Positions 8,875 through 19,868 of a stretch of 64,000 nucleotides of DNA are shown here, piece after piece; the first letter of the stretch is position 1; every line of letters begins with the position of its first letter. The notes below the pieces were generated by a model that searched no databases, was not told the DNA's origin, and worked only from the letters and a program-made list of their open reading frames with translations. A program made the position numbers and the translations under genes. Source of the DNA: Aurantiacibacter gangjinensis (GTDB taxonomy: Bacteria; Pseudomonadota; Alphaproteobacteria; Sphingomonadales; Sphingomonadaceae); the NCBI RefSeq assembly GCF_001886695.1, contig NZ_CP018097.1:806001-870000 (forward strand), read 5' to 3'.

Positions 8875-9234
8875 ATGCCACGCATCAAACGCGGTGTAAC
8901 CACCCGCGCCAAGCACAAGCGCATTCTGGACCAGGCCAAGGGTTACCGCGGTCGCCGCAAGAATACGATCCGCGTCGCTCGCCAGGCCGTCGAAAAGGCC
9001 GGCCAGTACGCCTATCGCGACCGCAAGGTGAAGAAGCGCAATTTCCGCGCCCTGTGGATCCAGCGCATCAACGCTGCCGTTCGCGCCGAGGGCCTCACCT
9101 ATTCGCAGTTCATGCACGGCGTGAAGCTCGCCGGTATCGAGCTGGACCGCAAGGTGATGGCCGATCTCGCCATGAACGAGAGCGCAGCCTTTAGCGGCAT
9201 CATCAAGCAGGCGAAGGAAGCGCTTCCCGCCTGA
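8875..9234 (+). CDS. rplT: 50S ribosomal protein L20
   Basis: 119-residue 23S rRNA-binding assembly protein. It begins [18 protein letters not shown] and contains [20 protein letters not shown] and [20 protein letters not shown], all hallmark L20 sequence. Preceded by a GGGAGGA ribosome binding site and paired with rpmI, as in most bacteria. An intrinsic terminator follows 24 bases after the stop. Confidence 0.97.
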   Translation: MPRIKRGVTTRAKHKRILDQAKGYRGRRKNTIRVARQAVEKAGQYAYRDRKVKKRNFRALWIQRINAAVRAEGLTYSQFMHGVKLAGIELDRKVMADLAMNESAAFSGIIKQAKEALPA

Positions 9235-9258
9235 TTGACGAGCCTTTGAAATACGAGA

Positions 9259-9287
9259 AGCGCCATCCGAGAGGGTGGCGCTTTTTG
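9259..9287 (+). terminator. Rho-independent terminator after rplT
   Basis: AGCGCCATCC pairs with GGGTGGCGCT (10 bp, one G-T pair) over a GAGA loop, followed by TTTTT. It ends the rpmI-rplT transcript and separates it from pheS, whose ATG is only about 25 bases further on. Confidence 0.9.
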
Positions 9288-9310
9288 TTTGCCCCGTTAA
9301 GAGACCCGCC

Positions 9311-10414
9311 ATGAGCACCGATCAGGAACAACAGGTCGAAGAAACGCTGACCCGGCTGCATGCCGCAGGCAGCGTGTCCGATGTCGAAGCGATCCGCGTG
9401 GAAGCGCTGGGCAAGCAGGGCTGGATCAGCCAGCTGATGAAGACGCTGGGTAAGATGACGCCCGAAGAGCGGCAGACCGAAGCCCCGCGCATTCAGGGCC
9501 TGCGTGCGCGGGTCGCCGATGCGGTGGAGGCGCGCAAGGCCGCGCTGGAAGCGGCCGAGCTGGAAGCCCGCCTCGCGACCGAAACACTCGACCTGACCCT
9601 GCCTGCTCCCGCATCGCCGAAAGGCAGCGTGCACCCTGTCAGCCAGGTGATGGACGAGCTGGCGGAAATTTTCGCCGATCTCGGTTTCGCGGTAAAAACC
9701 GGGCCGGAGATCGAGGACGACTGGTACAACTTCACTGCGCTCAACATGCCCGAAAGCCATCCAGCGCGGGCTATGCACGATACGTTCTATTTCCCGGACG
9801 ATGCCCCCAGTGGTGGACGCATGCTATTGCGGACGCATACCTCGCCGGTGCAGGTGCGCACTATGATGGCCGAAGGCGGGCCCTTGCGGATCATTGCCCC
9901 GGGCCGCGTCTATCGCAGCGATAGCGATGCCACGCACACGCCCATGTTCCACCAGATTGAAGGGCTGGTGATCGACAAAGGCATTCATCTCGGCCATCTC
10001 AAATGGACGCTGGAAACCTTCCTCAAAGCATTCTTCGAGACCGAGGACATCGTGCTGCGGCTCCGCCCCAGCTACTTCCCCTTCACCGAGCCGAGCGTCG
10101 AAGTCGATGTCGGTTTCGCCATCGAGAACGGCAAACGCATACTGGGCGGCAGTGGCGATGCGCCGGACCATGGCTGGATGGAATTGCTGGGCAGCGGCAT
10201 GGTCAACCGCCGGGTGATCGAAATGAGCGGGCTCGATCCCGATGAGTGGCAGGGCTTCGCCTTTGGCGTCGGCGTGGATCGGCTCGCCATGCTGAAATAC
10301 GGCATGGACGATCTGCGCGCCTTTTTCGACGGCGACACGCGCTGGCTGGCGCATTACGGCTTCAGCCATCTCGACCAGCCGACCCTCTCCGCAGGCGTAG
10401 GAGCGCGGCCATGA
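9311..10414 (+). CDS. pheS: Phenylalanine-tRNA ligase alpha subunit
   Basis: Catalytic subunit of the (alpha-beta)2 Phe-tRNA synthetase. 367 residues: an N-terminal coiled-coil tRNA-binding arm (about 1-85), then the class II core with [20 protein letters not shown] (motif 2 region), [27 protein letters not shown], and motif 3 [17 protein letters not shown]. The ATG at 9311 is chosen because an earlier in-frame start at 9275 would lie inside the rplT terminator. The stop overlaps the pheT start as ATGA, so the subunits are translationally coupled. Confidence 0.96.
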   Translation: MSTDQEQQVEETLTRLHAAGSVSDVEAIRVEALGKQGWISQLMKTLGKMTPEERQTEAPRIQGLRARVADAVEARKAALEAAELEARLATETLDLTLPAPASPKGSVHPVSQVMDELAEIFADLGFAVKTGPEIEDDWYNFTALNMPESHPARAMHDTFYFPDDAPSGGRMLLRTHTSPVQVRTMMAEGGPLRIIAPGRVYRSDSDATHTPMFHQIEGLVIDKGIHLGHLKWTLETFLKAFFETEDIVLRLRPSYFPFTEPSVEVDVGFAIENGKRILGGSGDAPDHGWMELLGSGMVNRRVIEMSGLDPDEWQGFAFGVGVDRLAMLKYGMDDLRAFFDGDTRWLAHYGFSHLDQPTLSAGVGARP

Positions 10415-12822
10415 AGTTCTCGCTCGAATGGCTGAAATATTTCCTCGAAACCGAGGCGACGACAGCCCAGATTGCTGAAAAGCTGAACGCCATCGGCATC
10501 GAGGTCGAAGGCATCGAAGACCCTGCGCAAAAGCTGGAAGGCTTCCGTGTGGCAGAGGTGCTGACTGCTGCCAGGCATCCCGATGCCGACAAGCTGCAGG
10601 TGCTCACCGTCAACACGGGCGACGGCGAGCCGCTGCAGGTGGTCTGCGGTGCGCCCAATGCCCGGGCGGGCATGAAAGGCGTGCTCGGCCTGCCCGGCGC
10701 GGTCGTCCCTGCCAACGGCATGCAGCTGCGCAAGAGCGCCATTCGCGGTGTCGAGAGCAATGGCATGATGTGCTCCGTGCGCGAGCTGGAGCTGGGTGAA
10801 CAGCATGACGGCATTATCGAGCTGCCCGCCGATGCACCTGTCGGCACCAGCTTTGCCGACTACAGCGAATCCTCGCCTGTGTTCGATGTGGCGATCACGC
10901 CGAACCGCCCCGATTGCATGGGTGTTTATGGCATAGCGCGCGATCTGGCTGCCGCGGGGCTTGGGATTTTCAAACCTGTCGAGGCGGAGCCGATTGATGG
11001 CGATTTGCCCTGCCCGGTCGAAATCCGCACAGACGATCCCGAAGGCTGCCCCGCTTTCTACGGCCGCGTCGTGCGCGGCATCCGGAATGGCGCTTCGCCC
11101 GATTGGATGCAGCGTCGCCTGATCGCTGCGGGTCAGCGCCCGATCAGCGCGGTGGTGGACATCACCAATTACCTGATGCTCGCTTTCGGTCGCCCGGCGC
11201 ATGCTTATGACCTTGCCAAGCTCTCCGGCCCGGTGATCGCCCGCCGCGCCAGGGATGGCGAGCAGGTGCTCGCGCTGAACGAGAAGACCTACACGCTCGA
11301 TTCCAGCATGACCGTGATCGCCGACGATAACGGCGTGCACGACATTGCCGGCATCATGGGCGGCGAAGACTCCTCCGTGACCGAAGGCACGACCGACCTG
11401 CTGCTGGAGATCGCCTATTTCAATCCGGAGCGGATCGGCGTGACCGGGCGCAGGCTGGGCCTCGCCACCGATGCGCGCACGCGGTTCGAGCGCGGAGTGG
11501 ATCCGGCATTCCTGGACGATGGCCTCGCCATTCTCACCAGCCTCATCCAGCGCATTTGCGGCGGCGAGGCGAGCGAGGTCGTGCGCGCCGGTTCTGCGCC
11601 GAGCGAGCCGAAGGTGATCGCCTTCGACCCGTCGCTGACCGCCCGGCTGGGCGGTGTGGACGTTTCGGAAGCCGAGCAGCGCGCCATTCTCGAACGCCTC
11701 GATTTTACCGTCGACCCCGGATCGGGTCCGGGGCAGGCCTGGAAGGTCACCTGCCCGCTCCGCCGCCACGATATCGAGGGACCAGCCGACCTGGTGGAGG
11801 AAGTGGTCCGCATCCATGGCCTCGGCAATGTTCAGAGCGTCGCCCTGCCCCGCATGGATGGCGTCGCCCGTCCCACCGCCACGCCGATGCAGGCGCTGGA
11901 GCGACGCGTGCGCCGTGCCGCCGCATCGCGCGGTCTGAACGAGGCGGTCACATGGTCCTTCCTTCCGACGAGTGAGGCCCAGCATTTCGCTGCCGATGGC
12001 GAGGCGCTGTGGGTGCTCGACAACCCAATCAGCGAGGACATGAAGGCCATGCGCCCCTCGCTCATCCCCGGCCTGCTGGCCGCTGCCAAGCGCAATGCCG
12101 ATCGCGGAGCCGCGGGGGCGCGGCTGTTCGAAGTCGGCCGCCGCTATTTGCGCGGCAAGGACGGCGTGAGCGACGAGCGTCCGACACTTGCCGTTTTGCT
12201 GGCGGGCGAGAAGACGCCGCGCGGCTGGGCATCCGGCAAAGCACAGGCCTTCGATGCCTTCGATGCCAAGGCCGAAGCGGAAGCCCTGCTGGCAGAAGCG
12301 GGTGCCCCCGTCGGCAATCTGATGGTGATGGATGGCGCTGGAGGCCAGTTCCATCCTGGCCAGTCCGGCACGCTGCGGCTCGGGCCCAAGAATGTGCTCG
12401 CCCGTTTCGGCGCGCTGCACCCCGCCACGCTGGACGCCTTCGATGTCGATGGCCCGGTGGTCGCCGTGGAAGTGTATCTCGATGCCATTCCGGCGAAGCG
12501 CGGGAAGCAAGGCTTTGCAAAGCCCGACTACGCGCCGCCGGCGCTGCAATCGGTGACCCGCGACTTTGCTTTCCTCGTGCCCGCCGATCTCGCCGCGGGA
12601 GACTTGCTGCGCTCGGTGAAGGGCGCGGACAAGGCCAATATCGTCGATGCGCGGGTGTTCGATGTGTTCGAAGGCCAAGGTGTGCCCGACGGCAAGAAAA
12701 GCTTGGCCATCGAAATTACGCTCCAGCCGGGTGAGAAATCGTTCAAGGACGAGGAATTGAAGGCGATCAGCGACGCGGTGGTCGCGGCCGCAGCCAAGCT
12801 GGACGCGGAACTGCGCGGCTGA
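10411..12822 (+). CDS. pheT: Phenylalanine-tRNA ligase beta subunit
   Basis: 803-residue partner of PheS with the standard order: N-terminal EMAP/OB tRNA-binding domain (about 40-150, [18 protein letters not shown]), B3/B4 editing domain (central), B5 domain, and a C-terminal ferredoxin-fold anticodon-binding domain (about 710-803, [13 protein letters not shown]). Starts at the ATG in the ATGA overlap with pheS; an earlier in-frame ORF start belongs to the pheS coding region. A 774-codon open frame on the opposite strand is a shadow of the GC-rich third positions. Confidence 0.97.
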   Translation: MKFSLEWLKYFLETEATTAQIAEKLNAIGIEVEGIEDPAQKLEGFRVAEVLTAARHPDADKLQVLTVNTGDGEPLQVVCGAPNARAGMKGVLGLPGAVVPANGMQLRKSAIRGVESNGMMCSVRELELGEQHDGIIELPADAPVGTSFADYSESSPVFDVAITPNRPDCMGVYGIARDLAAAGLGIFKPVEAEPIDGDLPCPVEIRTDDPEGCPAFYGRVVRGIRNGASPDWMQRRLIAAGQRPISAVVDITNYLMLAFGRPAHAYDLAKLSGPVIARRARDGEQVLALNEKTYTLDSSMTVIADDNGVHDIAGIMGGEDSSVTEGTTDLLLEIAYFNPERIGVTGRRLGLATDARTRFERGVDPAFLDDGLAILTSLIQRICGGEASEVVRAGSAPSEPKVIAFDPSLTARLGGVDVSEAEQRAILERLDFTVDPGSGPGQAWKVTCPLRRHDIEGPADLVEEVVRIHGLGNVQSVALPRMDGVARPTATPMQALERRVRRAAASRGLNEAVTWSFLPTSEAQHFAADGEALWVLDNPISEDMKAMRPSLIPGLLAAAKRNADRGAAGARLFEVGRRYLRGKDGVSDERPTLAVLLAGEKTPRGWASGKAQAFDAFDAKAEAEALLAEAGAPVGNLMVMDGAGGQFHPGQSGTLRLGPKNVLARFGALHPATLDAFDVDGPVVAVEVYLDAIPAKRGKQGFAKPDYAPPALQSVTRDFAFLVPADLAAGDLLRSVKGADKANIVDARVFDVFEGQGVPDGKKSLAIEITLQPGEKSFKDEELKAISDAVVAAAAKLDAELRG

Positions 12823-12827
12823 GCCTC

Positions 12828-14372
12828 ATGTCAAACAGAAGAACCTTCGCCATCATCTCGCACCCTGACGCGGGTAAGACCACGCTGACGGAAAAGCTGC
12901 TGCTGCAGGGCGGCGCGATCCACCAGGCGGGCCAGGTGAAGGCGCGCGGCGAGGCGCGGCGGGCGCGGTCCGACTGGATGAAGATCGAGCAGCAGCGCGG
13001 CATCTCGGTCACCTCCAGCGTGATGACTTTCGAGAAGGAATTCGCCGAAATCGGTGGGGGCGAGACCATCACCTTCAACCTGCTCGATACGCCGGGACAC
13101 GAGGATTTCTCCGAAGACACCTATCGCACGCTGACGGCGGTCGATTCCGCTATCATGGTGATCGATGCAGCCAAGGGTATCGAGCCGCAGACGCGCAAGC
13201 TGTTCGAAGTCTGCCGCTTGCGCAGCGTGCCGATCATTACCTTCGTCAACAAAGTGGACCGCGAGGGCCGCGACCCGTTCGAGACCCTGGACGAGGTGGC
13301 GGACATGCTTGCGCTGGATGTGTCGCCGCAAATGTGGCCGATCGGCATGGGCGGCCTGTTCGAAGGCCTGCTCGATTTCCGCACCGGCGAAGTCGCGCGG
13401 CCCGAAGGCGGTTCGAAGGAATATCTGGGCAAGCGCGACGGCGATGCGGAGATTCCCGAGGATTACGAGGAAGAATACCAGCTGGCGCAGGCCGGCTATC
13501 CCGAATTCAACCTTGAAGCCTATCGCAATGGCGACCTGACGCCCGTCTATTTCGGCAGCGCACTTAAGAATTTCGGCGTCGAGGAACTGATCGATGCCAT
13601 CGCCCGCCACGCCCCGCCGCCGCGCCCGCAACCGGCCGGGGAAGAGCGGATTACGCCCGACCATGACGAAGTGACCGGCTTCATCTTCAAGGTGCAGGCG
13701 AATATGGACCCGAACCACCGCGACCGCATCGCGTTCATGCGGCAGGTGTCGGGCACGTTCAAACGCGGCATGAAACTGACGCCCTCGGGCCTCGGCAAGC
13801 CCATCGCGGTGCATTCGCCGATCCTGTTCTTTGCGCAGGATCGCGAGATTGCCGATACGGCGGAGCCCGGCGACATCATCGGCATCCCCAATCACGGCAC
13901 TCTGCGGGTTGGCGATACGCTGAGCGAGAAGGACAAGATCCGCTTTACCGGCCTGCCCAATTTCGCGCCAGAAATCCTCCGCCGCGTGCAGTTGAAGGAT
14001 CCCACCAAGACAAAGCAGCTAAGAAAGGCGCTGGACGACCTCTCGGAAGAAGGCGTGATTCAGGTGTTCTACCCCGAGATTGGCGGTTCCAGCATTGTCG
14101 GCGTGGTCGGGCAGTTGCAGCTCGACGTGCTGATTTCGCGGCTGTCGGCGGAGTATAAGGTGGAAGCCAATCTCGAAGCCTCCCCCTTTGCCACCGCGCG
14201 CTGGCTGAAAGGCTCGGACGAGGCGCTGAGGGAGTTCGAGCGTTTCAACCAGGGCAATCTGGCGAAGGACCGCGATGGCGACATGGTTTTCATGGCGAAG
14301 AGCGCGTGGGATGTCGGCTATCAGGAAGAGAAAAACCCCGACTTGAAGTTTTCGGCCACGAAGGAACGGTAG
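12828..14372 (+). CDS. prfC: Peptide chain release factor 3
   Basis: GTPase that recycles RF1/RF2 from the ribosome after termination. 514 residues with G1 HPDAGKTTLTEKL, G3 DTPGHEDFSEDT and G4 NKVDREG, an EF-Tu-like domain II and the RF3 C-terminal domain (PEIGGSSIVGVVGQLQLDVL). Only five bases separate it from pheT, so it is probably in the pheST transcript. RF3 is present in only some alphaproteobacteria, so the location is useful to record. Confidence 0.95.
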   Translation: MSNRRTFAIISHPDAGKTTLTEKLLLQGGAIHQAGQVKARGEARRARSDWMKIEQQRGISVTSSVMTFEKEFAEIGGGETITFNLLDTPGHEDFSEDTYRTLTAVDSAIMVIDAAKGIEPQTRKLFEVCRLRSVPIITFVNKVDREGRDPFETLDEVADMLALDVSPQMWPIGMGGLFEGLLDFRTGEVARPEGGSKEYLGKRDGDAEIPEDYEEEYQLAQAGYPEFNLEAYRNGDLTPVYFGSALKNFGVEELIDAIARHAPPPRPQPAGEERITPDHDEVTGFIFKVQANMDPNHRDRIAFMRQVSGTFKRGMKLTPSGLGKPIAVHSPILFFAQDREIADTAEPGDIIGIPNHGTLRVGDTLSEKDKIRFTGLPNFAPEILRRVQLKDPTKTKQLRKALDDLSEEGVIQVFYPEIGGSSIVGVVGQLQLDVLISRLSAEYKVEANLEASPFATARWLKGSDEALREFERFNQGNLAKDRDGDMVFMAKSAWDVGYQEEKNPDLKFSATKER

Positions 14373-14628
14373 GCGCGAAGTCGACAAAGCCGACATCGGG
14401 ACGATGACGGTTTTTGCGGTATTTGGTTCTATTATCAAGAGTTTACGCTGATCGAGCGAAGTTGACACTTCGCCGAAAGTTTTCGTCGTTCGACGTCGAT
14501 CGAATATTTCAAAGAGCGGGCAGGCGGTGGCATCTGCGGAGCGTGTAGGACAGTCTCCACGCTCGGTTTTATCAGAAAGCTGGATTCCCGCCTTCGCGGG
14601 CATGACGATGTATTGTAGATAAGCGTCC
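14373..14628. other. Intergenic region after prfC with a small palindromic repeat
   Basis: 256 bases with lower GC than the flanks and no convincing gene. Its right part holds a dispersed-type palindrome (about 14581-14607). No T-run terminator for prfC is obvious. Confidence 0.5.
14581..14607. repeat. REP-like palindrome (CCCGC-CTTC-GCGGG core)
   Basis: The core CCCGC-CTTC-GCGGG is flanked by TGGATT and CATGAC. On the minus strand it reads as MPAKAGIQ, the signature of a short intergenic repeat common in many proteobacteria. Only one clear copy is in this window, so repeat status rests on general knowledge. Confidence 0.5.
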
Positions 14629-15186
14629 ATGGCCGACTTCACCGACACGCTCACCGACAAGCATATCACCATGATCGAGGGCCAGCCGGTCTTCTTCGTT
14701 GCCACCGCTGCGGCCGATGCGCGGATCAATCTGTCGCCCAAGGGTTACGATGCCTTCCGCGTGATCGCGCCCGACCGGGTCGCCTATCTCGACCTTGGCG
14801 GGTCTGGGAACGAGACCAATGCCCATTTGCTGGCCGATGGACGCATCACCATCATGTTTTGCAATTTCCAGCAGCCCGCGCTGATCCTGCGCATTTACGG
14901 CACGGGCACGCCGGTCCTGCCGGCGGATGAGGGCTGGGATGAGCTCTCGGCGCATTTCGTGCTGCTGCCGGGCACGCGGCAGATTTTCGATATTGCCGTC
15001 GAGAGCGTGCAGACCAGCTGCGGCTGGGGCGTGCCGTTTATGGATTATGAGGCGGAGCGCGAAACGCTGAAGAAATATCACGCCCAGGCCGATCCGGAGA
15101 AATGGGAGGCCAAGGTCAAGAGCCGCACCAGCAGCATTGATGGCCTGCCGACGCGACCGACCGACCGCTATATAGACGGGCGCTGA
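14629..15186 (+). CDS. Pyridoxamine 5'-phosphate oxidase-family (FMN-binding split barrel) protein
   Basis: 185-residue protein with the pyridoxamine-phosphate-oxidase-like fold: VFFVATAAADARINLSPKG, RVAYLDLGGSGNETNAHL and ITIMFCNFQQPALILRIYG are the typical strands and FMN-contact segments. It lacks the C-terminal substrate residues of true PdxH, so it is a relative of uncertain function, probably binding FMN or F420/haem-type cofactors. The stop overlaps the next start (TGATG), indicating coupling to the EEP-family gene. Confidence 0.85.
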   Translation: MADFTDTLTDKHITMIEGQPVFFVATAAADARINLSPKGYDAFRVIAPDRVAYLDLGGSGNETNAHLLADGRITIMFCNFQQPALILRIYGTGTPVLPADEGWDELSAHFVLLPGTRQIFDIAVESVQTSCGWGVPFMDYEAERETLKKYHAQADPEKWEAKVKSRTSSIDGLPTRPTDRYIDGR

Positions 15187-15881
15187 TGCGCCTCACTTTC
15201 GCCAGCTACAACATCCACAAGGGCATCGGGGGCGACCGCCGCCGCGATCCGGATCGCATCCTCGATGTGATCGCGGAGCTGGAAGCCGACATCATCGCTT
15301 TGCAGGAAATCGACCTGCGCATGGGCAATCGCCGCGCCGTGCTCGACCGCGCGGAGCTGGTGGCGGCCGGCTGGCAGATCGTCTCGCGGCCGACAAAGCC
15401 TGCGAGCATGGGCTGGCACGGCAACGCGCTGCTGGTGAAAGACGGGATTGCCGTGCTCAAAGTGGAGGCGGAGCACCTGCCGCAGCTGGAACCGCGCGGG
15501 GCGGTGCGGGCACAGCTGGAAGTCGCCGGGCAGCCGATCTGCGTCACCGGCATGCATCTCGATCTCACCGGTCTCAGGCGCAAGCGGCAATTCGCGCATC
15601 TGTGCACGGCCAGCCGGGCGCCGGGAACACCGGCGGTGATGCTGGGCGATTGCAATGAGTGGGTGCGCCCCATCGGCGGGGATCGTGGCCTCGCCGCGCA
15701 TTGGGAAATGGTGCAGCCGGGGCCGAGCTTTCCGGCGCGCCGTCCGCTCCTGCCGCTCGACCGGGTGATGCACACCGGTCATTGGGAATGCGTGGAGGCG
15801 AAAGTGCACAAGACGGCGCTGTCGCGGCAGGCATCCGATCACCTGCCGATCGTCGTGACGCTGGACTTGCCCAATTATTGA
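15186..15881 (+). CDS. Endonuclease/exonuclease/phosphatase-family hydrolase
   Basis: 231 residues with the EEP-fold metal motifs: SYNIHKGIGGDRRRDPDRIL (Asn), IIALQEIDLRMG (Glu), MLGDCNEW (Asp/Asn) and C-terminal SDHLPIVVTLDL (Asp-His). Such proteins cleave phosphodiesters in nucleic acids, phosphoinositides or lipids; the substrate is not evident. No signal peptide. Cotranslated with the upstream oxidase-family gene by a 1-base stop/start overlap. Confidence 0.88.
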   Translation: MRLTFASYNIHKGIGGDRRRDPDRILDVIAELEADIIALQEIDLRMGNRRAVLDRAELVAAGWQIVSRPTKPASMGWHGNALLVKDGIAVLKVEAEHLPQLEPRGAVRAQLEVAGQPICVTGMHLDLTGLRRKRQFAHLCTASRAPGTPAVMLGDCNEWVRPIGGDRGLAAHWEMVQPGPSFPARRPLLPLDRVMHTGHWECVEAKVHKTALSRQASDHLPIVVTLDLPNY

Positions 15882-15968
15882 GCAGCCTGCGTGCGCTTTG
15901 TGCGCGGCAGTTCACAAATTTGCAATAAACTAAGTTTCCTGACCCCGCAGCATCGCGAGAATTGCGTC

Positions 15969-15984
15969 TGGCACGTCTTGTGCA
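15969..15984 (+). promoter_or_regulatory. Sigma-54 type promoter of glnK-amtB
   Basis: TGGCACGTCTTGTGCA matches the sigma-54 pattern TGGCAC-N5-TTGC with the GG and GC elements at the required 10-base separation and a single mismatch (GTGC for TTGC). It lies 60 bases upstream of the glnK start. Sigma-54/NtrC control is the known rule for glnK-amtB operons. An upstream direct repeat TGCGC-TTTG-TGCGC might contribute to activator binding but is not a clear NtrC site. Confidence 0.75.
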
Positions 15985-16043
15985 TTGCACAATGACAACC
16001 GGCTGTGCCCGGTCTGTCGCAGGGACCAATATGGGGGTCAGAT

Positions 16044-16382
16044 GTGAAATTCGTCATCGCCATCATCAAACCATTCAAGCTCGACGAGGTGCGCGAAGTG
16101 CTCGCCGAACTGGGCGTCGCCGGCATGACCGTGTCGGAAGTGAAAGGCTTCGGTCGCCAGAAAGGCCAGACCGAGATTTACCGCGGCGCCGAATATTCGG
16201 TGAACATGCTGCCTAAGGTGAAGCTGGAGATCGCCGTCAGCGACGATCTGGCGCCAAAGGTGGTCGAGGCGATCCGCGAAACCGCCAGCACGCAAAGCAT
16301 CGGTGACGGCAAGATTTTCGTGCTCGACCTCGCATCGACCACGCGCATCCGCACCGGCGAAACCGACGAAACCGCATTGTGA
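16044..16382 (+). CDS. glnK: P-II family nitrogen regulator
   Basis: 112-residue trimeric signal protein that senses 2-oxoglutarate, ATP/ADP and glutamine, and gates AmtB. It begins (M)[15 protein letters not shown], has the uridylylation site Tyr51 in the T-loop ([11 protein letters not shown]), and ends with [12 protein letters not shown] and [12 protein letters not shown]. The GTG at 16044 gives exactly the family length; an earlier ATG at 16005 would add 13 unrelated residues. Called GlnK rather than GlnB because of the amtB neighbour and sigma-54 promoter. Confidence 0.93.
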   Translation: MKFVIAIIKPFKLDEVREVLAELGVAGMTVSEVKGFGRQKGQTEIYRGAEYSVNMLPKVKLEIAVSDDLAPKVVEAIRETASTQSIGDGKIFVLDLASTTRIRTGETDETAL

Positions 16383-16399
16383 CCAGGGGGTCTGACCAG

Positions 16400-17749
<1,350 letters not shown>

Positions 17750-17836
17750 GCGTCACCAGATTGGCGGGGCGGGCTCTCTCTCCTCTCTCGCTCGCCTCGC
17801 CAACACTCGTTCCTCCTGCGAACGCACAACTCAGAT

Positions 17837-17868
17837 GGGCCGGGGCTTCGTGCTCCGGCCCCTTTTTT
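17837..17868 (+). terminator. Rho-independent terminator after amtB
   Basis: GGGCCGGGGC pairs with GCTCCGGCCC (one G-T) over TTCGT, followed by CTTTTTT. It lies between amtB and the convergent sterol-desaturase-family gene. Confidence 0.88.
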
Positions 17869-17876
17869 GCTGGAGA

Positions 17877-18761
17877 TCAGTCAGCCTGCTCGCGCTCCCA
17901 GCGCTGCCGGATCATGTCCGATGTCTCGCGGCTGCCATCATGGCTCCAGCCCGGTTCGCGCAGCAGGTAGGAGAGCTTGTGCCGCCACGGCGCGCGCCAC
18001 ACGTCGCGGGCAATGCCGATCCATTCGTGGAACACGGCGTAGAGCACATTGAACGTGCCCAGCTGGCTGACGATGCCATAGCGGATGCGGTCCGCGTCAT
18101 CCTCGGCAGCGAAGGTGCCGAACAGCTTGTCCCACACGATGAAGGTGCCGGCATAGTTCCGGTCGAGATAGCGCGCATTGACGGCATGATGCACGCGGTG
18201 GTGCGAGGGCGTGTTCATCACCGCCTCGAACCAGCGCGGCATGCGCTTTACCGCCTCGGTATGGATCCAGAACTGGTAGACGAGATTGATGCCGCCGCAG
18301 ATGAGGATCATGCCCGGCTCGAACCCGATGGCGGCCAGCGGCAGGCGGAAGATGAAGCTGAGAGCGAAAAAGCCCGTCCAGCTTTGCCGCAGCGCGGTGG
18401 AGAGATTGTAATGCTGGCTGGAATGATGGTTTACATGGCTCGCCCAGAACCAGCGCACGCGGTGCGCGCAGCGGTGGAACCAGTAATAGGCCAGATCGTC
18501 CAGCACGAAGCAGAGTGGCCAGGCCCACCACGCCCAGCCGATGGCAAGCGGCGAGAGGTCGTGCACTGCCACCAGCATGCTGACCACCGCCCCGCCGGTG
18601 AGCGCGCCCGCAACCGTACTGCCCAGGCCGATGGCGAGCGACGTGCCGGTATCGCGCCACTCATAGGCAGAGCGCGCACCGCCCCGCCGCGACCAGAGCA
18701 ATTCTGCAAGGATCAGCGCGATAAAGACGGGTATGGCATAGGCGACCGGATCGAAGTCCAT
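17877..18761 (-). CDS. Sterol desaturase / fatty acid hydroxylase-family membrane protein
   Basis: 294-residue di-iron membrane enzyme. Four or five helices plus the His-box set: WFHRCAHRVRWFWASHVNHH (HX3H and HX2HH) and the late box SHHRVHHAVN. The superfamily hydroxylates or desaturates sterols, fatty acids, sphingoid bases or carotenoids. In a sphingolipid-making organism a lipid hydroxylase role is attractive but unproven. It lies downstream of, and on the same strand as, two small genes at 18785-19609, 23 bases from the nearer one. Confidence 0.88.
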   Translation of the reverse strand: MDFDPVAYAIPVFIALILAELLWSRRGGARSAYEWRDTGTSLAIGLGSTVAGALTGGAVVSMLVAVHDLSPLAIGWAWWAWPLCFVLDDLAYYWFHRCAHRVRWFWASHVNHHSSQHYNLSTALRQSWTGFFALSFIFRLPLAAIGFEPGMILICGGINLVYQFWIHTEAVKRMPRWFEAVMNTPSHHRVHHAVNARYLDRNYAGTFIVWDKLFGTFAAEDDADRIRYGIVSQLGTFNVLYAVFHEWIGIARDVWRAPWRHKLSYLLREPGWSHDGSRETSDMIRQRWEREQAD

Positions 18762-18784
18762 GCCCGCTCAATACGGGTGGGGGC

Positions 18785-19165
18785 TTAACCGGTCCAGTCT
18801 GACGCTTGGGTGCCGAGGTCGAGGGAGAGCTTGCGTGCAGGCAGGCCGCTGTCGCTGACGGTCAGCAGATCGCCATCGGCATGCAGGCTGGCTTCGGCAG
18901 ACAGCAGCCGGGCAACGAACTGGTTGCCATGAGCCACCAGCACCAGCAAGCGTCCGGCATCGTCGCGGGCGATGGCACCGCCGCCATCTCGATCCACCGC
19001 GATCCTGACATGAGTGAAACCACCGGGTGCCAGCCGGATAAGCTCGCGCGCTTCCTCTTCGCATTCCAGCCGCGCCTCGCTGCGAAAGCCCAAAAACCAG
19101 GTGAGCGCCACCAGCGCGAGGACTGCTGCCAGCGATCCGGCGAACTGCCAAAGCTCGCCGCTCAT
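18785..19165 (-). CDS. Membrane-anchored protein of unknown function
   Basis: 126 residues. One N-terminal helix (AGSLAAVLALVALTWFLGF, about 8-27) anchors a soluble domain with RIAVDRDGGGAIARDDAGRL and regular short beta segments. I do not recognise the domain. It starts three bases after the stop of the phosphatase-like gene upstream, so the two are probably co-transcribed, with the hydroxylase-family gene following. Confidence 0.65.
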   Translation of the reverse strand: MSGELWQFAGSLAAVLALVALTWFLGFRSEARLECEEEARELIRLAPGGFTHVRIAVDRDGGGAIARDDAGRLLVLVAHGNQFVARLLSAEASLHADGDLLTVSDSGLPARKLSLDLGTQASDWTG

Positions 19166-19168
19166 GCC

Positions 19169-19609
19169 TCAGCCGTGGGCGCGTGTGGCGATAACGTCGA
19201 GCGTGGGCGCTATGGGCGAAAGATCATAACCGGCGTCAACCGCATGCGCGCGCAGCAAGGCCGGTTTCTCGCCACGGGCCGCTTCGGCCAGAGCCCACAG
19301 ATAGGTCGAACGCGTGCCCGAACGGCAGAAGGCGAGCGTCTTGCCCTCTGCATCTGCCAGCGCGTCTTTCATCGCGGTAATCTGGTCCTCGCCCAAGCCT
19401 TCGTGCCCCACCGGTATGGCGATGTAGCGCAGTCCGTGCGCGCGCGCGGCGGCCTCCACCGATTCGCCGCTCGGCTGGCCGGTCTCCTCGCCATCGGGAC
19501 GGTTGTTGACGATGAGCGCGAAGCCTTGCGCGGCAGCTTCCGCCACCTCTTGCGGGGTGATTTGCGGGCTGACCGAAATGCGATCTGTCAGGCGGCGAAA
19601 GTCGGCCAT
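19169..19609 (-). CDS. TIGR01244/DUF442-family phosphatase or sulfur-transferase-like protein
   Basis: 146 residues beginning MADFRRLTDRISVSPQITP, with the dual-specificity-phosphatase-like fold and the active-site loop AFCRSGTRSTYLW. Relatives are the N-terminal domain of Blh in sulfide-biofilm systems and free-standing proteins of unknown substrate. I choose the ATG at 19609 because GGAGG lies about 12 bases upstream; longer in-frame starts reach into the cold-shock promoter and lack conservation signs. Followed closely by the small membrane protein. Confidence 0.8.
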   Translation of the reverse strand: MADFRRLTDRISVSPQITPQEVAEAAAQGFALIVNNRPDGEETGQPSGESVEAAARAHGLRYIAIPVGHEGLGEDQITAMKDALADAEGKTLAFCRSGTRSTYLWALAEAARGEKPALLRAHAVDAGYDLSPIAPTLDVIATRAHG

Positions 19610-19730
19610 TTCGGCAGAAACCTCCATGATGAGAAGAACGATGGAGACAATGCGGCAAGTGCCGCCATTCCACAATAGCCGCCGCGCGGGCACATAACAT
19701 TCGAAGCGTAACATCGCTGTCATCTTAAAA

Positions 19731-19747
19731 TGTTCGCGTCTCGAACA
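19731..19747. promoter_or_regulatory. Inverted repeat TGTTCG-N5-CGAACA near the cold-shock gene promoter
   Basis: Perfect 6-bp arms around CGTCT, about nine bases before a TTATATA -10-like element (19756-19762). This gives GTTC-N7-GAAC, unlike the direct GTTC-N7-GTTC LexA box of alphaproteobacteria. It may be an operator for the Gly-rich cold-shock gene; no regulator is identified. Confidence 0.3.
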
Positions 19748-19868
19748 ATTCCCCGTTATATACCGCAACCTGGAGCGCTGGGGTCCACCCAAATCTCCCT
19801 GTCGGCGGGTAATTCGCTCGCGTCGCCGGCGGCAAGGTTCAGGGCGGGATTGAAGGTTGTTCGAATAC

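Noticed and set aside
10354-12678. 774-codon open frame antisense to pheT
   Set aside because: It mirrors pheT codon by codon, as GC-rich third positions remove stops on the other strand. No ribosome binding site or domain pattern, and pheT is intact.
17877-18761. Assignment as beta-carotene hydroxylase or sphingolipid hydroxylase
   Set aside because: The His boxes fit the whole superfamily; no carotenoid or sphingolipid gene is next to it, so only the family name is given.
19731-19747. LexA box
   Set aside because: Alphaproteobacterial LexA binds a direct GTTC-N7-GTTC repeat; this is an inverted GTTC-N7-GAAC.
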